Of a DNA stretch of 64,000 bases, positions 50,086 to 59,907 are shown in pieces; positions within the stretch are counted from its first letter, which is position 1, and every line of letters begins with the position of its first letter. A model generated the notes under the pieces. That model searched no databases. It had not been told where the DNA came from and worked only from the letters and a program-made list of their open reading frames with translations. The position numbers and the translations under genes are program-made. Source of the stretch: Ornithinimicrobium pratense (lineage in GTDB: Bacteria; Actinomycetota; Actinomycetes; Actinomycetales; Dermatophilaceae). The stretch is taken from positions 372,001 to 436,000 of the forward strand of contig NZ_CP044427.1 in assembly GCF_008843165.1 (NCBI RefSeq). Direction: 5' to 3'.

Positions 50086-51743
50086 GCACCGAAGCCCTGT
50101 CCATCCACCCCTCGCACCTGCCTACCCACGTGGCGGCCGCCCGCGTCGCCTTCGTCGGCGCCGGACCCGGCGACCTCGGTCTGCTCACCGTCCGGGCCCG
50201 GGACTATCTCGCGGCCGCTGACGCCGTCGTGCTCGACAACGCCGAGATGGTCGAGCAGCTGGGTCCCTGGACCCGCGACGACGTCGACTTCGTCCTCACC
50301 ACCACCGACAGCGGCCGTGAGCGCACCGATGCGGCGCGCGTCAAGCTGCTCGTGCGCACCGCGACCCGCTTCACCGACCCCACCCATCTGGTCGTCCGGC
50401 TCCTGGAGGGTGACCCGGTCGCCGACCCGGCCCTGACCCGGGAGGCCAGCGGCGCTCACGAGGCCGGCATCCCCTTCGAGATCGTCCCGGGGGTGGCCAC
50501 CGTCTGGTCGGTCCCGGCATACGCCGGGATGCCGCTGGCCGGCACCGTCGGCAAGGGAGGTGCCCTGCACCTCATCGATGCCGAGGCCACCGGCACCGAC
50601 TGGAGTCGCTCCGTCGACGACGGGATCACCGTGGTAGTCATGGGCTGCGGCGACCCGCTGCAGAAGGCCCTGGTCGGCCTGCTGGAGGCCGGACGGGACC
50701 CGAAGACCCCCGTGGCGCTGACTGAGCACGGCACCACGGTGCGCCAGCAGACCAGTGTGCTCTCCCTCGGTGAGACCGTCGAGGCCCTGGCCTCCGGCGC
50801 AGCAGCCTGTCCCGACGCCTCGATCGCGGTTGTGGGGCACCCCGTGGAGCTGCGCTCCGAGCTGTCCTGGTGGGAGAGCCGGCCACTGTTCGGCTGGTCG
50901 GTGCTGGTGCCACGCACCAAGGAGCAGTCCGGCTCGATGACCGCCCGCGTCGCGGCCTACGGCGCCACGTCCTCCGTCGTGCCCACCATCAGCGTCGAAC
51001 CACCCCGCACCCCGCAGCAGATGGACCGCGCCATCAAAGGTCTGGTCACCGGCCGCTACGAGTGGATCGGCTTCACCTCCGTCAACGCGGTGAAGGCCAT
51101 CCGGGAGAAGTTCGAGCAGCTGGGTCTGGACGCCCGCGCCTTCGCCGGGCTCAAGCTGGCCGCGGTTGGCGGCGTCACCGCTGACGCCCTGCGTGAGTGG
51201 GGCCTGGAGCCCGACCTGGTGCCCACCGGCGAGCAGTCCGCTCGCGGCCTGCTGGAGGTCTGGCCGCCCTACGACGAAGTCCTGGACCCGATCAACCGGG
51301 TTTTCCTCCCCCGCGCGGACATCGCCACCGAGACCCTTGTCGCCGGCCTGCAGGACATGGGCTGGGAGGTCGACGACGTGACGGCCTACCGGACCGTGCG
51401 TGCCTCGCCGCCCCCGGCCCCGGTCCGGGAGGCGATCAAGGGGGGTGCCTTCGACGCCGTCTGCTTCACCTCTTCCTCGACCGTGCGCAACCTGGTCGGG
51501 ATCGCCGGCAAGCCGCACCCCAACACCGTCGTGGCCTGCATCGGCCCGGCGACCGCGCAGACCGCGCAGGAGCACGGGCTGCGGGTCGACGTGGTGGCCG
51601 ACGAGGCCAGTGCGGTCGCGCTCGTGGACGCCCTGGCCGAGCACGCCCGGCAGCTGGGTGAGGCGGCCCAGGCGGCCGGTGAACCGGTGGTGCGGCCCAG
51701 CCAGCGGAAGGCCACCGCGCGACGCTCCCGGTCCCGCCGGTGA
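50082..51743 (+). CDS. hemD: CobA-HemD fusion: uroporphyrinogen-III synthase with a divergent SUMT-like N-terminal domain
   Basis: A 553-residue two-domain protein. Residues of about 20-245 resemble uroporphyrinogen-III C-methyltransferase: VAFVGAGPGDLGLLTVRARDYL and IVPGVATVWSVPAYAGMPL are good, but the usual GGDPFVFGRG is replaced by LLEGDPVADPALT. The methylase may therefore be inactive or altered. Residues of about 265-525 are a HemD-type synthase (YEWIGFTSVNAVKAIREKF; VCFTSSSTVRNLVG; IGPATAQTAQEHGL) that closes the uroporphyrinogen III ring. A basic Arg/Lys/Ser tail follows. The GTG overlaps the hemC stop, and the stop overlaps hemB. Confidence 0.9.
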   Translation: MSTEALSIHPSHLPTHVAAARVAFVGAGPGDLGLLTVRARDYLAAADAVVLDNAEMVEQLGPWTRDDVDFVLTTTDSGRERTDAARVKLLVRTATRFTDPTHLVVRLLEGDPVADPALTREASGAHEAGIPFEIVPGVATVWSVPAYAGMPLAGTVGKGGALHLIDAEATGTDWSRSVDDGITVVVMGCGDPLQKALVGLLEAGRDPKTPVALTEHGTTVRQQTSVLSLGETVEALASGAAACPDASIAVVGHPVELRSELSWWESRPLFGWSVLVPRTKEQSGSMTARVAAYGATSSVVPTISVEPPRTPQQMDRAIKGLVTGRYEWIGFTSVNAVKAIREKFEQLGLDARAFAGLKLAAVGGVTADALREWGLEPDLVPTGEQSARGLLEVWPPYDEVLDPINRVFLPRADIATETLVAGLQDMGWEVDDVTAYRTVRASPPPAPVREAIKGGAFDAVCFTSSSTVRNLVGIAGKPHPNTVVACIGPATAQTAQEHGLRVDVVADEASAVALVDALAEHARQLGEAAQAAGEPVVRPSQRKATARRSRSRR

Positions 51744-52735
51744 TCCGGGGACCGCACGAGCGGCCCCGCCGGCTGCGCACCACGCCGGCCCTGCGCCGGC
51801 TGGTTGCGCAGACCCGGGTCCAGCCCGCCGAGCTGATCCTTCCGGTCTTCGTTCGCGACGGCCTTGAGGAGCCGGCGCCGATCGGCTCCATGCCGGGCGT
51901 GCTCCAGCACACACCGGACAGCCTGGTCGCGGCCGCCCGCGAGGCGGCCGCGCTCGGCGTCGGCGGCATCATGGTCTTCGGGGTGCCTCGCCCTCAGGAC
52001 AAAGACGCAGGCGGATCCTGCGGGTTGCGCCCAGACGGGGTGCTCAACGCCGCGCTGCGGCGACTGCGGGACGAACTCGGCGACCGCACGGTCCTGATGA
52101 GCGATCTGTGCCTGGACGAGTTCACCGACCACGGCCACTGCGGGGTGCTCACCGATGACGGACGTGTCGACAACGACGCCACCCTCGAGGTGTATGCACA
52201 GATGGCGGTAGCCCAGGCGGACGCCGGCACCCACGTCGTCGGGCCCAGCGGGATGATGGACGGGCAGGTCCGCGTGGTGCGCGAGGCCCTGGACGGGGCC
52301 GGCCACCAGGACGTCGCCGTGCTGGCCTACACCGCCAAGTACGCCTCCGCCGCCTACGGCCCGTTCCGCGAGGCCGTCGCGTCCACCCTGCAGGGCGACC
52401 GGGCCACCTACCAGCAGGACGCGGCCAACCGCACCGAGAGCCTGCGTGAGCTGCGGCTCGACCTCGCCGAGGGCGCCGACATGGTCATGGTCAAGCCTGC
52501 CCTGCCCTACCTCGACGTGCTCTCCGACGTAGCCAAGGCTGCTGACGTGCCCGTCGCCGCCTACCAGGTCAGCGGGGAGTACGCGATGATCGAGGCCGCC
52601 GCCGCCCAGGGCTGGTTGGACCGGGACCGGATGGTCCTGGAGACGCTGACCTCGATCCGCCGGGCCGGGGCCCAGAACGTCCTGACCTATTACGCCGTGC
52701 ATGCGGCCCGTCTGCTGCAGGACCAGGGCCGATGA
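51740..52735 (+). CDS. hemB: Delta-aminolevulinic acid dehydratase (porphobilinogen synthase)
   Basis: Condenses two ALA to porphobilinogen, 331 residues. The two active-site lysines are in VLAYTAKYASAAYGPF and MVMVKPALPYLD. The metal-site region is SDLCLDEFTDHGHCGVL, and GPSGMMDGQV is also conserved. The GTG start overlaps the hemD stop. Its stop overlaps the MarR gene start. Confidence 0.96.
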   Translation: MIRGPHERPRRLRTTPALRRLVAQTRVQPAELILPVFVRDGLEEPAPIGSMPGVLQHTPDSLVAAAREAAALGVGGIMVFGVPRPQDKDAGGSCGLRPDGVLNAALRRLRDELGDRTVLMSDLCLDEFTDHGHCGVLTDDGRVDNDATLEVYAQMAVAQADAGTHVVGPSGMMDGQVRVVREALDGAGHQDVAVLAYTAKYASAAYGPFREAVASTLQGDRATYQQDAANRTESLRELRLDLAEGADMVMVKPALPYLDVLSDVAKAADVPVAAYQVSGEYAMIEAAAAQGWLDRDRMVLETLTSIRRAGAQNVLTYYAVHAARLLQDQGR

Positions 52736-53205
52736 CCCGCTGGCTGGACCAGCAGGAGCAGCACGCCTGGCGGGCGATCCTGCGCTCGGGCCACGTGCTG
52801 CGCGCCGCGATGGACGAGGCGCTCGTCCAACACGGGGTGTCCCTGGGGGAGTACGAGCTGCTCAGCATGCTCTCCGAGGCACCCGGGTGCCGGATGCGGA
52901 TGTCGGTCCTGGCCGACCTCATCGTGCAGTCCCGCAGTCGGGTGAGCCACACCGCGACCCGGTTGGAGCGGCAGGGCTGGGTCGAGCGGGCACCCAGCCG
53001 GCAGGACGGCCGGGGCGTTGAGCTGGCCCTCACAGACGCCGGACATGCCCGGCTCAGCGAGCTGGCCCCGATCCACGTTGAGAGCGTGCGCGCCGCGTTG
53101 CTGGACCACCTGACCCGGGAAGAGCTGCTGGCCCACGGACAGCTCATGCGCCGCGTCCTGGTCGCCACCCGGCGCAGCGACGACGAGGCCAGCGACGCCG
53201 TCTGA
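52732..53205 (+). CDS. MarR-family transcriptional regulator within the heme operon
   Basis: A 157-residue winged-helix regulator: [50 protein letters not shown]... contains the recognition helix and wing (about residues 37-90), with dimerisation helices at both ends. A single cysteine lies in APGCRM, where many relatives have arginine. The ATG overlaps the hemB stop, so it is co-translated with heme synthesis genes. A role in heme or oxidative control is suggested by context only. Confidence 0.85.
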   Translation: MTRWLDQQEQHAWRAILRSGHVLRAAMDEALVQHGVSLGEYELLSMLSEAPGCRMRMSVLADLIVQSRSRVSHTATRLERQGWVERAPSRQDGRGVELALTDAGHARLSELAPIHVESVRAALLDHLTREELLAHGQLMRRVLVATRRSDDEASDAV

Positions 53206-53263
53206 GCGCTCCGCCGAGCACGGGTGCAGGTGCCCCGGCCCCTGGCGCGGGTAGCACCGCGCC

Positions 53264-53269
53264 TACCCT
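53264..53269 (+). promoter_or_regulatory. Candidate -10 element of hemL
   Basis: TACCCT is seven bases before the ATG at 53277. This would give hemL its own leaderless transcript in addition to any read-through from the hem operon. Confidence 0.5.
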
Positions 53270-53276
53270 GGACGGT

Positions 53277-54599
53277 ATGACGAGCCCGGTCACCCCATAC
53301 CCCCTGGACGCACCCGCCTCGGAGCAGCTGCTCGGCCGCGCCAGGCAGGTTATCCCCGGCGGGGTGAACTCTCCGGTCCGCGCCTTCCGGTCGGTCGGTG
53401 GCACGCCGCGGTTCATGGAGCGCGCGCACGGGCCCTGGCTGTGGGACGCCGACGGGCGTCGCTACGTCGACCTCGTCTGCTCCTGGGGCCCGATGATCCT
53501 GGGCCACGCCCACCCCGACGTGCTCGCGGCGGTCACCCAGGCCGCGGGGGAGGGTTTCTCCTTCGGAACGCCCACGGCGCGGGAGGTCGCGCTGGCCGAG
53601 GAGATCGTCTCGCGCGTCGAGCCGGTCGAGCAGGTGCGGCTGGTCAACTCCGGCACCGAGGCGACGATGAGCGCGCTGCGCCTGGCGCGCGGGTTCACCG
53701 GCCGCTCCGTCGTGGTCAAGTTCGCCGGGTGCTACCACGGCCACGTCGACGCGCTGCTGGCCCAGGCCGGCTCCGGGGTGGCCACCTTCGCGCTGCCGGA
53801 CAGCGCGGGGGTGCCGCAGAGCGCGGCCGGGGAGACGGTCGTGCTGCCCTACAACGACGTCCCGGCCCTGGAGCAGCTCTTCGCCGAGCGCGGCGACCAG
53901 ATCGCCGCGGTGATCACCGAGGCGGCACCGGGCAACATGGGTGTCGTGCCGCCCGAGCCCGGCTTCACCGACGCCCTGCGCCGGGTGACCCTCGAGCACG
54001 ACGCCCTGCTGATCAGCGACGAGGTGATGACCGGCTTCCGGTGCTCGCGCGCCGGCTGGTTCGGCCTGGAGGGTATGCCGCAGGGCGGCGCCCCTGACTT
54101 GTTCACCTTCGGCAAGGTGATGGGTGGAGGCTTCCCGACCGCGGCCTTCGGCGGGCGGGCGGAGGTGATGGCGATGCTGGCGCCGGAGGGGCCGGTCTAC
54201 CAGGCCGGCACCCTGTCCGGGAACCCGGTCGCCTCCGCCGCGGGCCTGGCCACCCTGCAGGCCTGCACGGACCAGACCTACCGCCGCCTGGACCAGGTCA
54301 GCCAGGCGCTCGCGGGTGCGGTGACCGAGTCCTTCACCCGCCACGGCATACCCCACCGGATCCAGTGGGCCGGATCGATGTTCTCCGTCTTCTTCCGCGA
54401 GGGCGCCGTGCGCTCCTACACCGACGCCCAGGCCCAGGACCAGGAGCGCTTCGCCAGGTTCTTCCACGCGATGCTGCGCCGTGGCGTGCACCTGCCGCCC
54501 AGCTGCTACGAGGCGTGGTTCGTCTCGGCCGCGCACGGCGACGAGGCGGTCGAGGTGGCCATCGCGGCGATCGAGGACAGCGCGGCCGAGGTCGCCTGA
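53277..54599 (+). CDS. hemL: Glutamate-1-semialdehyde 2,1-aminomutase
   Basis: A PLP enzyme of 440 residues that makes 5-aminolevulinate from the HemA product. [41 protein letters not shown] and the Schiff-base lysine in [19 protein letters not shown] are diagnostic. It completes the C5 route together with hemA, lying 71 bases after the MarR gene. Confidence 0.96.
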   Translation: MTSPVTPYPLDAPASEQLLGRARQVIPGGVNSPVRAFRSVGGTPRFMERAHGPWLWDADGRRYVDLVCSWGPMILGHAHPDVLAAVTQAAGEGFSFGTPTAREVALAEEIVSRVEPVEQVRLVNSGTEATMSALRLARGFTGRSVVVKFAGCYHGHVDALLAQAGSGVATFALPDSAGVPQSAAGETVVLPYNDVPALEQLFAERGDQIAAVITEAAPGNMGVVPPEPGFTDALRRVTLEHDALLISDEVMTGFRCSRAGWFGLEGMPQGGAPDLFTFGKVMGGGFPTAAFGGRAEVMAMLAPEGPVYQAGTLSGNPVASAAGLATLQACTDQTYRRLDQVSQALAGAVTESFTRHGIPHRIQWAGSMFSVFFREGAVRSYTDAQAQDQERFARFFHAMLRRGVHLPPSCYEAWFVSAAHGDEAVEVAIAAIEDSAAEVA

Positions 54600-54672
54600 C
54601 CGCCCAGACTGTCCGGCTGCCGGGCCGCAGTGCCCTCAGAGGGCGCCCAGGATGTCGTGGGACAATCGTGGC

Positions 54673-55407
54673 ATGACCTCTGCCGACCGTGAGGCCGACC
54701 CGCGCGACGACATCAGTCGAAGAGACCGCGCCGCGACCCGCCGGACCCTGGTCGACGGGACGACGGTGACCCTAGTGCACGTGGTGCGCCACGGCGAGGT
54801 CCACAACCCCGAGAGGGTCCTGTACGGCCGGCTGCCCGGCTACCACCTCTCCGAGCGGGGCCACCAGATGGCCCAGGCCGCGGCCGACCACCTGGCGCAG
54901 CGGGACGTGGTCTACGTCGCCAGCTCCCCCTTGGAGCGCGCGCAAGAAACCGCTGCCCCGATCGCGGCTGCGCACGGCCTGGACGTGGCCCTGGACGACA
55001 ACCTCATCGAGAGCCGCAACGTCCTGGAGGGGCTGGTCGTCAACGCGGCCGCTCTGCGTTCCCGGTGGCGGCTCCTGCTCAACCCGTTGCGTCCCTCGTG
55101 GGGCGAGCCCTACCGGCAGGTCGCCGCACGGATGCAGATCGCCCTGTCGGAGGCCCGGGAGCACGCCGAGGGTCACGAGGGGGTCATGGTCAGCCACCAG
55201 CTGCCGGTCTGGATGCTGCGACGCTCACTCGAGGGCCGCCGCCTGTTCCACCACCCTCGTCGCCGCGAGTGCAGCTTGGCCTCGGTGACCAGCGTGCTCT
55301 TCCACGGCACCTTCCCGGTCCGGGTGATGTATGCCGAGCCCGCCGCCCACCTGCTCGCCGGTGCAGTCGATGTCACCGGCGCCTCCCGGGAAGCGATCCC
55401 CGGATGA
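54673..55407 (+). CDS. Histidine phosphatase (phosphoglycerate mutase-like) family protein
   Basis: A 244-residue branch-1 histidine phosphatase. The phospho-accepting His is in VHVVRHGEVHNP; VYVASSPLERAQETAAPIA and GVMVSHQLPVWMLRR supply the other catalytic residues. The polar N-terminal 30 residues are variable. Substrate is unknown. The position between hemL and a TlpA-like gene is the same as in mycobacteria, and the stop overlaps the TlpA start. Confidence 0.85.
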   Translation: MTSADREADPRDDISRRDRAATRRTLVDGTTVTLVHVVRHGEVHNPERVLYGRLPGYHLSERGHQMAQAAADHLAQRDVVYVASSPLERAQETAAPIAAAHGLDVALDDNLIESRNVLEGLVVNAAALRSRWRLLLNPLRPSWGEPYRQVAARMQIALSEAREHAEGHEGVMVSHQLPVWMLRRSLEGRRLFHHPRRRECSLASVTSVLFHGTFPVRVMYAEPAAHLLAGAVDVTGASREAIPG

Positions 55408-56039
55408 GCGCGCGGAAGACGCACGGGCCTGCCAGGGCCAAGAGAGCGTTGGCGTTAGCCCCGGCCGCGCTCCTGCTGCTCTCGGCCTGCTCCGACGACG
55501 GCACGAGCATCAACGACCAGATGCGCCAGGGCGACCAGAAGGGTTACGTCGCCGGCGACGGCCGGATCGAGCGCTTGGCCCCCGAGGAGCGCAGCACCGT
55601 CATCGAGCTGTCCGGCACCACGCTGGAGGATGAGCCGTGGGACTCCCAGGAGCATCGCGGTGAAGTCGTGGTCATCAACGTCTGGGGCTCCTGGTGCGGT
55701 CCGTGCGACGCCGAGGCCCCCGACCTGGTGGCAGTCTCCGAGGCCTACGACGACGCCGGTGAGCCGGTGGCCTTCATCGGCGTCAACCACCGCGACAGCG
55801 TCCAGAACGCCGTCGCCTTCGAGCGTCGCCACGGGGTGCCCTACCCCTCGCTCCTCGACGACGGCGGCCGCACCCTGTCCCAGCTGCAGGGCCTGGCCAC
55901 CTCGAGGCCCACGACGATGCTGCTCGACGGCGAGGGCCGCGTCGCCGCCCGCGTCAACGGGCAGGTGGACGCCAGCACGCTGCGCGGGCTGGTCGAGGAC
56001 GTGCTCGCCGACGAGTCTGCCCCTGAGGCCACCGGATGA
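55404..56039 (+). CDS. TlpA/ResA-like thiol-disulfide oxidoreductase lipoprotein
   Basis: A 211-residue extracytoplasmic thioredoxin-fold lipoprotein. The signal ends in LLSAC with lipidated Cys29. The active site WCGPC lies at residues 97-101 in VINVWGSWCGPCDAE, and TSRPTTMLLDGEGRV is the cis-Pro region. It should reduce the CxxCH motif of apocytochrome c before heme attachment, with electrons from the CcdA protein encoded next. Overlaps on both sides (ATGA) show tight coupling. Confidence 0.92.
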   Translation: MSARKTHGPARAKRALALAPAALLLLSACSDDGTSINDQMRQGDQKGYVAGDGRIERLAPEERSTVIELSGTTLEDEPWDSQEHRGEVVVINVWGSWCGPCDAEAPDLVAVSEAYDDAGEPVAFIGVNHRDSVQNAVAFERRHGVPYPSLLDDGGRTLSQLQGLATSRPTTMLLDGEGRVAARVNGQVDASTLRGLVEDVLADESAPEATG

Positions 56040-56866
56040 ACGAGGTGGTCCTCTCCGGCCCGCTGCTCCTGGCCGGCCTCGTCGCGGCGCTGGCTGGCCT
56101 GGTGTCCTTCGCCTCCCCCTGCGTGCTGCCCCTGGTGCCCGGCTTCCTGGGCTACGTCAGTGGCATGACCCCGGCCGCGACGCGGGGCACCGGCCCTGCC
56201 GCCGCCCCGTCCGGCTCGGCATCCCCCTCGGCCGGCGCGTCGACCGCCACCTCCACCCGAGCTCGGACCGCTGTCCCCGCCGGCCGTGGGCGCCTCATGC
56301 TCGGGGCCGTGCTCTTCGTGCTCGGCTTCACCGCCGTCTTCTTGGCGATGAGCGTGGTCATCTCGGGGGTAGGGCTGGCCCTGACCCGCCACCAGGGGCT
56401 GCTCCTCCAGGTCGCGGGCGCGGTGGTCGTCCTGCTGGGCCTGGTCATGATGCTCCAGCCGAGCGCGGGCTGGCAGGTGCGCTGGCGTCCGGCGGCGGGG
56501 CTGGCCGGGGCACCCCTGCTGGGCGTCGCCTTTGGGCTGGGCTTTACCGCCTGCACCGGGCCTGCGCTCGTGGCCATCCAGACGTTGGGCACCTCGATCA
56601 TCCCCGGGCAGGACCAGGTGGGGCGGGCCCTGGTGCTCGGCACGGCATACTCCCTCGGGCTGGGTCTGCCCTTCCTGCTCATGGCGGCCGGCCTGGGTTG
56701 GGTCAGCCGGGCCTCGCGCTGGGTGCGCGACCACTACCTGGTGATCCAGCGGACCGGTGGTGGTCTGCTGATCCTGCTCGGCCTGCTGATGTTGACCGGA
56801 TTCTGGGCCGAGGCCACCGCGTGGGTGCAGACCCGGTTCGTCTCCGGCTTCGAGACGGTGCTGTAG
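56036..56866 (+). CDS. ccdA: Cytochrome c biogenesis protein CcdA
   Basis: A 276-residue membrane protein with about six helices that carries reducing power across the membrane. The cysteines are in FASPCVLPLVPGFLGYVSG and FGLGFTACTGPALVAIQTLG. A Pro/Ala/Ser/Thr-rich loop (about residues 43-83) is longer than usual. The start overlaps the TlpA stop, and its TAG overlaps the resB GTG by one base. Confidence 0.93.
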   Translation: MNEVVLSGPLLLAGLVAALAGLVSFASPCVLPLVPGFLGYVSGMTPAATRGTGPAAAPSGSASPSAGASTATSTRARTAVPAGRGRLMLGAVLFVLGFTAVFLAMSVVISGVGLALTRHQGLLLQVAGAVVVLLGLVMMLQPSAGWQVRWRPAAGLAGAPLLGVAFGLGFTACTGPALVAIQTLGTSIIPGQDQVGRALVLGTAYSLGLGLPFLLMAAGLGWVSRASRWVRDHYLVIQRTGGGLLILLGLLMLTGFWAEATAWVQTRFVSGFETVL

Positions 56867-58532
56867 TGGCGACGCCCACCGGGGAGCAGCAGCGGATCGA
56901 GCCGGACTATCCCAAGGACCGCACGGAGCTGGGCGGTCCACGGCTGGGCGTGGTCGGCTGGGTGCGGTGGAGCTGGCGGCAGTTGACCAGTATGCGGACC
57001 GCCCTGGCCCTGCTCCTGCTGCTGGCGGTGGCCGCGATCCCGGGGTCGATCTGGCCCCAGCGCAGCGTCGACCCCGTCCGGGTGCGCACCTTTTTCGAGA
57101 ACAACCCGACGCTGGCGCCGTGGCTGGACCGGCTCTACCTCTTCGACGTCTACTCCTCGCCGTGGTTCGCCGCCATCTACCTGCTGTTGATGGTCAGCCT
57201 GGTCGGCTGCATCATCCCGCGGATGCGCCAGCACCTGGGCTCGCTACGGGCCGAACCCCCCAGGGCGCCACGCCGGTTGGATCGGATGCCGGTGCTCCGG
57301 CAAGCCACCCTCGACGCCAGTCCGTCCGAGGTAGTGGCCGCGGCGCGGGTGGCGCTGGGGGACAAGCGCTTCCGGTTGAGGAGCGAGGATGAGGACACGC
57401 TGGCCGTCTCGGCGGAGAAGGGCTACCTGAAGGAGACCGGCAACCTCGTCTTCCACCTGGCGCTGCTGGGTATCATTGTCGCGGTGGCCGCCGGCAGCCT
57501 GTTCGGCTGGCGGGGGAGATCATCCTCAAGGAGGGGGAGAGCTGGACCGCCGACGCGGGCACCTTCGACACCCTCAACCTGGGCCCGCTGGTGGACGAAC
57601 GCAACATCCCCACCTTCACCATTCAGCTGGACACCCTCAACGTCGAGTTCGAGAGTCAGGCCGAAGGGGCCCAGTTCGGCCAGCCCCGACGGTTCGAGGG
57701 GGTCGCGACCGTGGAGGTGCCGGGCCTGGAACCGCGCCAGCAGGACTTCGCTGTCAACCACCCCCTGTCGGTCGGCGGCGACTCGGTGTTCCTGCTCGGC
57801 AACGGCTATGCCCCGGTCGTCACCGTTCGCGACGCGCAGGGAGAGATCCTCTTCTCCGACGCGGTGACCTTCTTGCCGCAGGACAACAACTACTTCAGTG
57901 AAGGCGCGATCAAGGTGCCCGGTCGCGATCCGGGCCTGGGTCTGGTCGGCTTCTTCGTTCCGACCTTCACCGCCACCGAGGAGACGATGGGGTCCGCCTT
58001 CCCCGGGCTGGCCGACCCACGCCTCATCCTGACCGCCTACGAGGGGGAGCTCTTCCCGGGTGGCCGCCCGCAGTCCGTCTTCTCGATCAACACCGAGGAC
58101 ATGGACCAGATGATGCTCCCCGCCGAGGACGCGGAGCCCGAGCCGGTCGCCTTCGCCCTGCGGCCGGGGGAGTTCTACGAGCTGCCCGACGGGACCGTCG
58201 TGCAGTTCGAGGACATCATCCGCTGGGGCGGGTTGCTGGTGCGGCACGACCCGGGCCGGATGCCGGCGCTGGTCATCTCGATGATCACCCTGGCCGGGCT
58301 GGCGTTGATGTTGGGGGTCAGGCGCCGCCGGGTCTACGTCCGCGTCGAGCCGGGCTCGGCGGAACCGGACGGGCATCGGCATACTGGGGTCAGCGTCGCC
58401 GGTCTGCCCAAGGGTACCGACCCGGGTCTGGACGGCGTGGTCGAGGACGTGCTGGCGCGGATCGCGCAGGCCGTCGACCCGCAGCAGAGCAATACGACGG
58501 CAGCACACACGAGCAGCAAGGACGAGGCATGA
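56866..58532 (+). pseudogene. resB: Cytochrome c biogenesis protein ResB, reading frame broken once
   Basis: ResB and CcsB form the system II heme-attachment complex. The N-terminal part (from the GTG at 56866) reads well: MRTALALLLLLAVAAIPGSIWPQ, VYSSPWFAAIYLLLMVSLVGCIIPR and NLVFHLALLGIIVAVAAGSLFGWRG. At the run of five G at 57512-57516 the frame then breaks. The continuation EIILKEGESWTADAG...FTIQLDTLNVEF through to the last helix and tail lies in another frame and ends at 58532. One added G would restore a normal protein of about 555 residues. A sequencing error in the G-run is the simplest explanation; a true frameshift is possible. Neighbouring genes overlap as in an intact operon. Confidence 0.88.
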
Positions 58533-59578
58533 CCGATCCCACCATGGCCATGACCAGCGATGTCGCGATCTGGGTCGCGATCGCGGTGCTGGCTCTCGCG
58601 TTGATCGCCTTCTCGGTGCACCTGGCCCTGGCCGGAGCGGCCACCGAGCGTAAGGCCGACGTCCGGACCCGAGCGAAGGTGGGAGCCGCGGTCGCCGGCG
58701 GCAGCATCCCCGGTGGTGCGTTGGGGAGCACCTTCCCCGGCGACCGCGTCGAGGAGCTGGCCCCGGCCGAGCCGACCGCCACGGGGGCCGCCCTGGCACC
58801 CCCCACCGACATCGCGTCTACCGGCACGGCCCGGCGCTGGGGCGTCATCGGCCTCCAGCTGACCTGGCTCGCCACCTTGCTCGTCGTCGCCGGCACCGTC
58901 CTGCGGATGCTCTCGGTGACCCGGGCGCCGCTGGGCAATATGTACGAGTTCGTCCTGGTGACCGCCTCGTTCGCGCTCCTGGTCTACTCCGGGTGGAGCC
59001 TGCGCCGGGCGCGGCTGTGGCTGGGGATCTTCGTGGTCCTGCCGGTCACCCTCATGCTGGTCGCGGCGAAGTTGTGGTGGTACACCGAAGCCTCCCAGTT
59101 GATGCCGGCCCTGGAGAGCCTGTGGCTGGTCATCCACGTCACCATCGCCTGCCTGTCCATCGCCCTGTTCGTCATCGGCGCGGCCTTGGCCTCCGCCTAC
59201 CTGCTCAAGGACCGGGCCGAGACCCAGGGCAGGGTCCGCGGCTGGCTGGCCGCGCTCCCGGCCGCGCCCGCCCTGGAGCGGATGACCTACGGCATCCACG
59301 TCCTGGCCTTCCCGCTGTGGACGTTCACCGTGATCTCCGGGGCGATCTGGGCCGAGCAGGCCTGGGGTCGCTACTGGGGCTGGGACCCCAAGGAGACCTG
59401 GTCGTTCGTCATCTGGGTGGTGTATGCCGCCTACCTGCACGCCCGCGCGACCTCCAGCTGGTCCACCCGTAAGGCCACCTGGGTGTCGATCGTCGGCTTC
59501 GCCTGCATCATCATCAACTACACGGTCGTCAACCTGCTGATGACCGGCCTGCACTCCTACTCGGGGGTGGCAACCTGA
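58529..59578 (+). CDS. ccsB: Cytochrome c biogenesis protein CcsB (CcsA/ResC type heme handling protein)
   Basis: A 349-residue integral membrane protein. The heme-binding WWD-type motif is WGRYWGWDPKETWSFVIWV. Conserved histidines lie in VIHVTIACLSIALF and YGIHVLAFPLWTF, and about eight helices are visible. With ResB it exports heme and joins it to apocytochromes. The ATG overlaps the resB stop (ATGA). Confidence 0.94.
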   Translation: MTDPTMAMTSDVAIWVAIAVLALALIAFSVHLALAGAATERKADVRTRAKVGAAVAGGSIPGGALGSTFPGDRVEELAPAEPTATGAALAPPTDIASTGTARRWGVIGLQLTWLATLLVVAGTVLRMLSVTRAPLGNMYEFVLVTASFALLVYSGWSLRRARLWLGIFVVLPVTLMLVAAKLWWYTEASQLMPALESLWLVIHVTIACLSIALFVIGAALASAYLLKDRAETQGRVRGWLAALPAAPALERMTYGIHVLAFPLWTFTVISGAIWAEQAWGRYWGWDPKETWSFVIWVVYAAYLHARATSSWSTRKATWVSIVGFACIIINYTVVNLLMTGLHSYSGVAT

Positions 59579-59820
59579 TGCTGCTGGCGCGCTACACCGC
59601 GATGCGCTTCCTGATCTTCGTCGGTTTCTTCGCGATCTTCGTCCTCTTCCTCGACCCGTTGTGGGCGGCGATCGCGGCGCTGGTGGCCTCCATGGCGGCC
59701 TCCTTCTTCATCCTGCGCCCGGACCGCGAACGGCTGGCCGCCGGGCTGGAGCAGCGGGTGGAGAAGCAGATCACCAGGCGGCGCGAGCAGATCGACTCCG
59801 AGCGCACGGCAGAGGACTGA
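59578..59820 (+). CDS. DUF4229 small membrane protein
   Basis: An 80-residue protein with two hydrophobic helices (MRFLIFVGFFAIFVLFL; AAIAALVASMAASFFIL) and a charged coil-like tail (RVEKQITRRREQIDSERTAED). It matches the DUF4229 family, which often lies between ccsB and menA in actinobacteria. Function is unknown. The ATG overlaps the ccsB stop (TGATG). Confidence 0.82.
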   Translation: MLLARYTAMRFLIFVGFFAIFVLFLDPLWAAIAALVASMAASFFILRPDRERLAAGLEQRVEKQITRRREQIDSERTAED

Positions 59821-59907
59821 GCGCTGCGGCAACCGCCGCCACCCTCACGGCGCGCGGCCCGGCCTGTCCCGCACCTCGCCTCGCAAGACCTGTGCACGAC
59901 CTCAGGC

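Noticed and set aside
55630..56865. Upstream extension of the resB frame
   Set aside because: This part runs across tlpA and ccdA in a wrong frame and is proline/arginine-rich. The GTG at 56866 overlaps the ccdA stop as expected.
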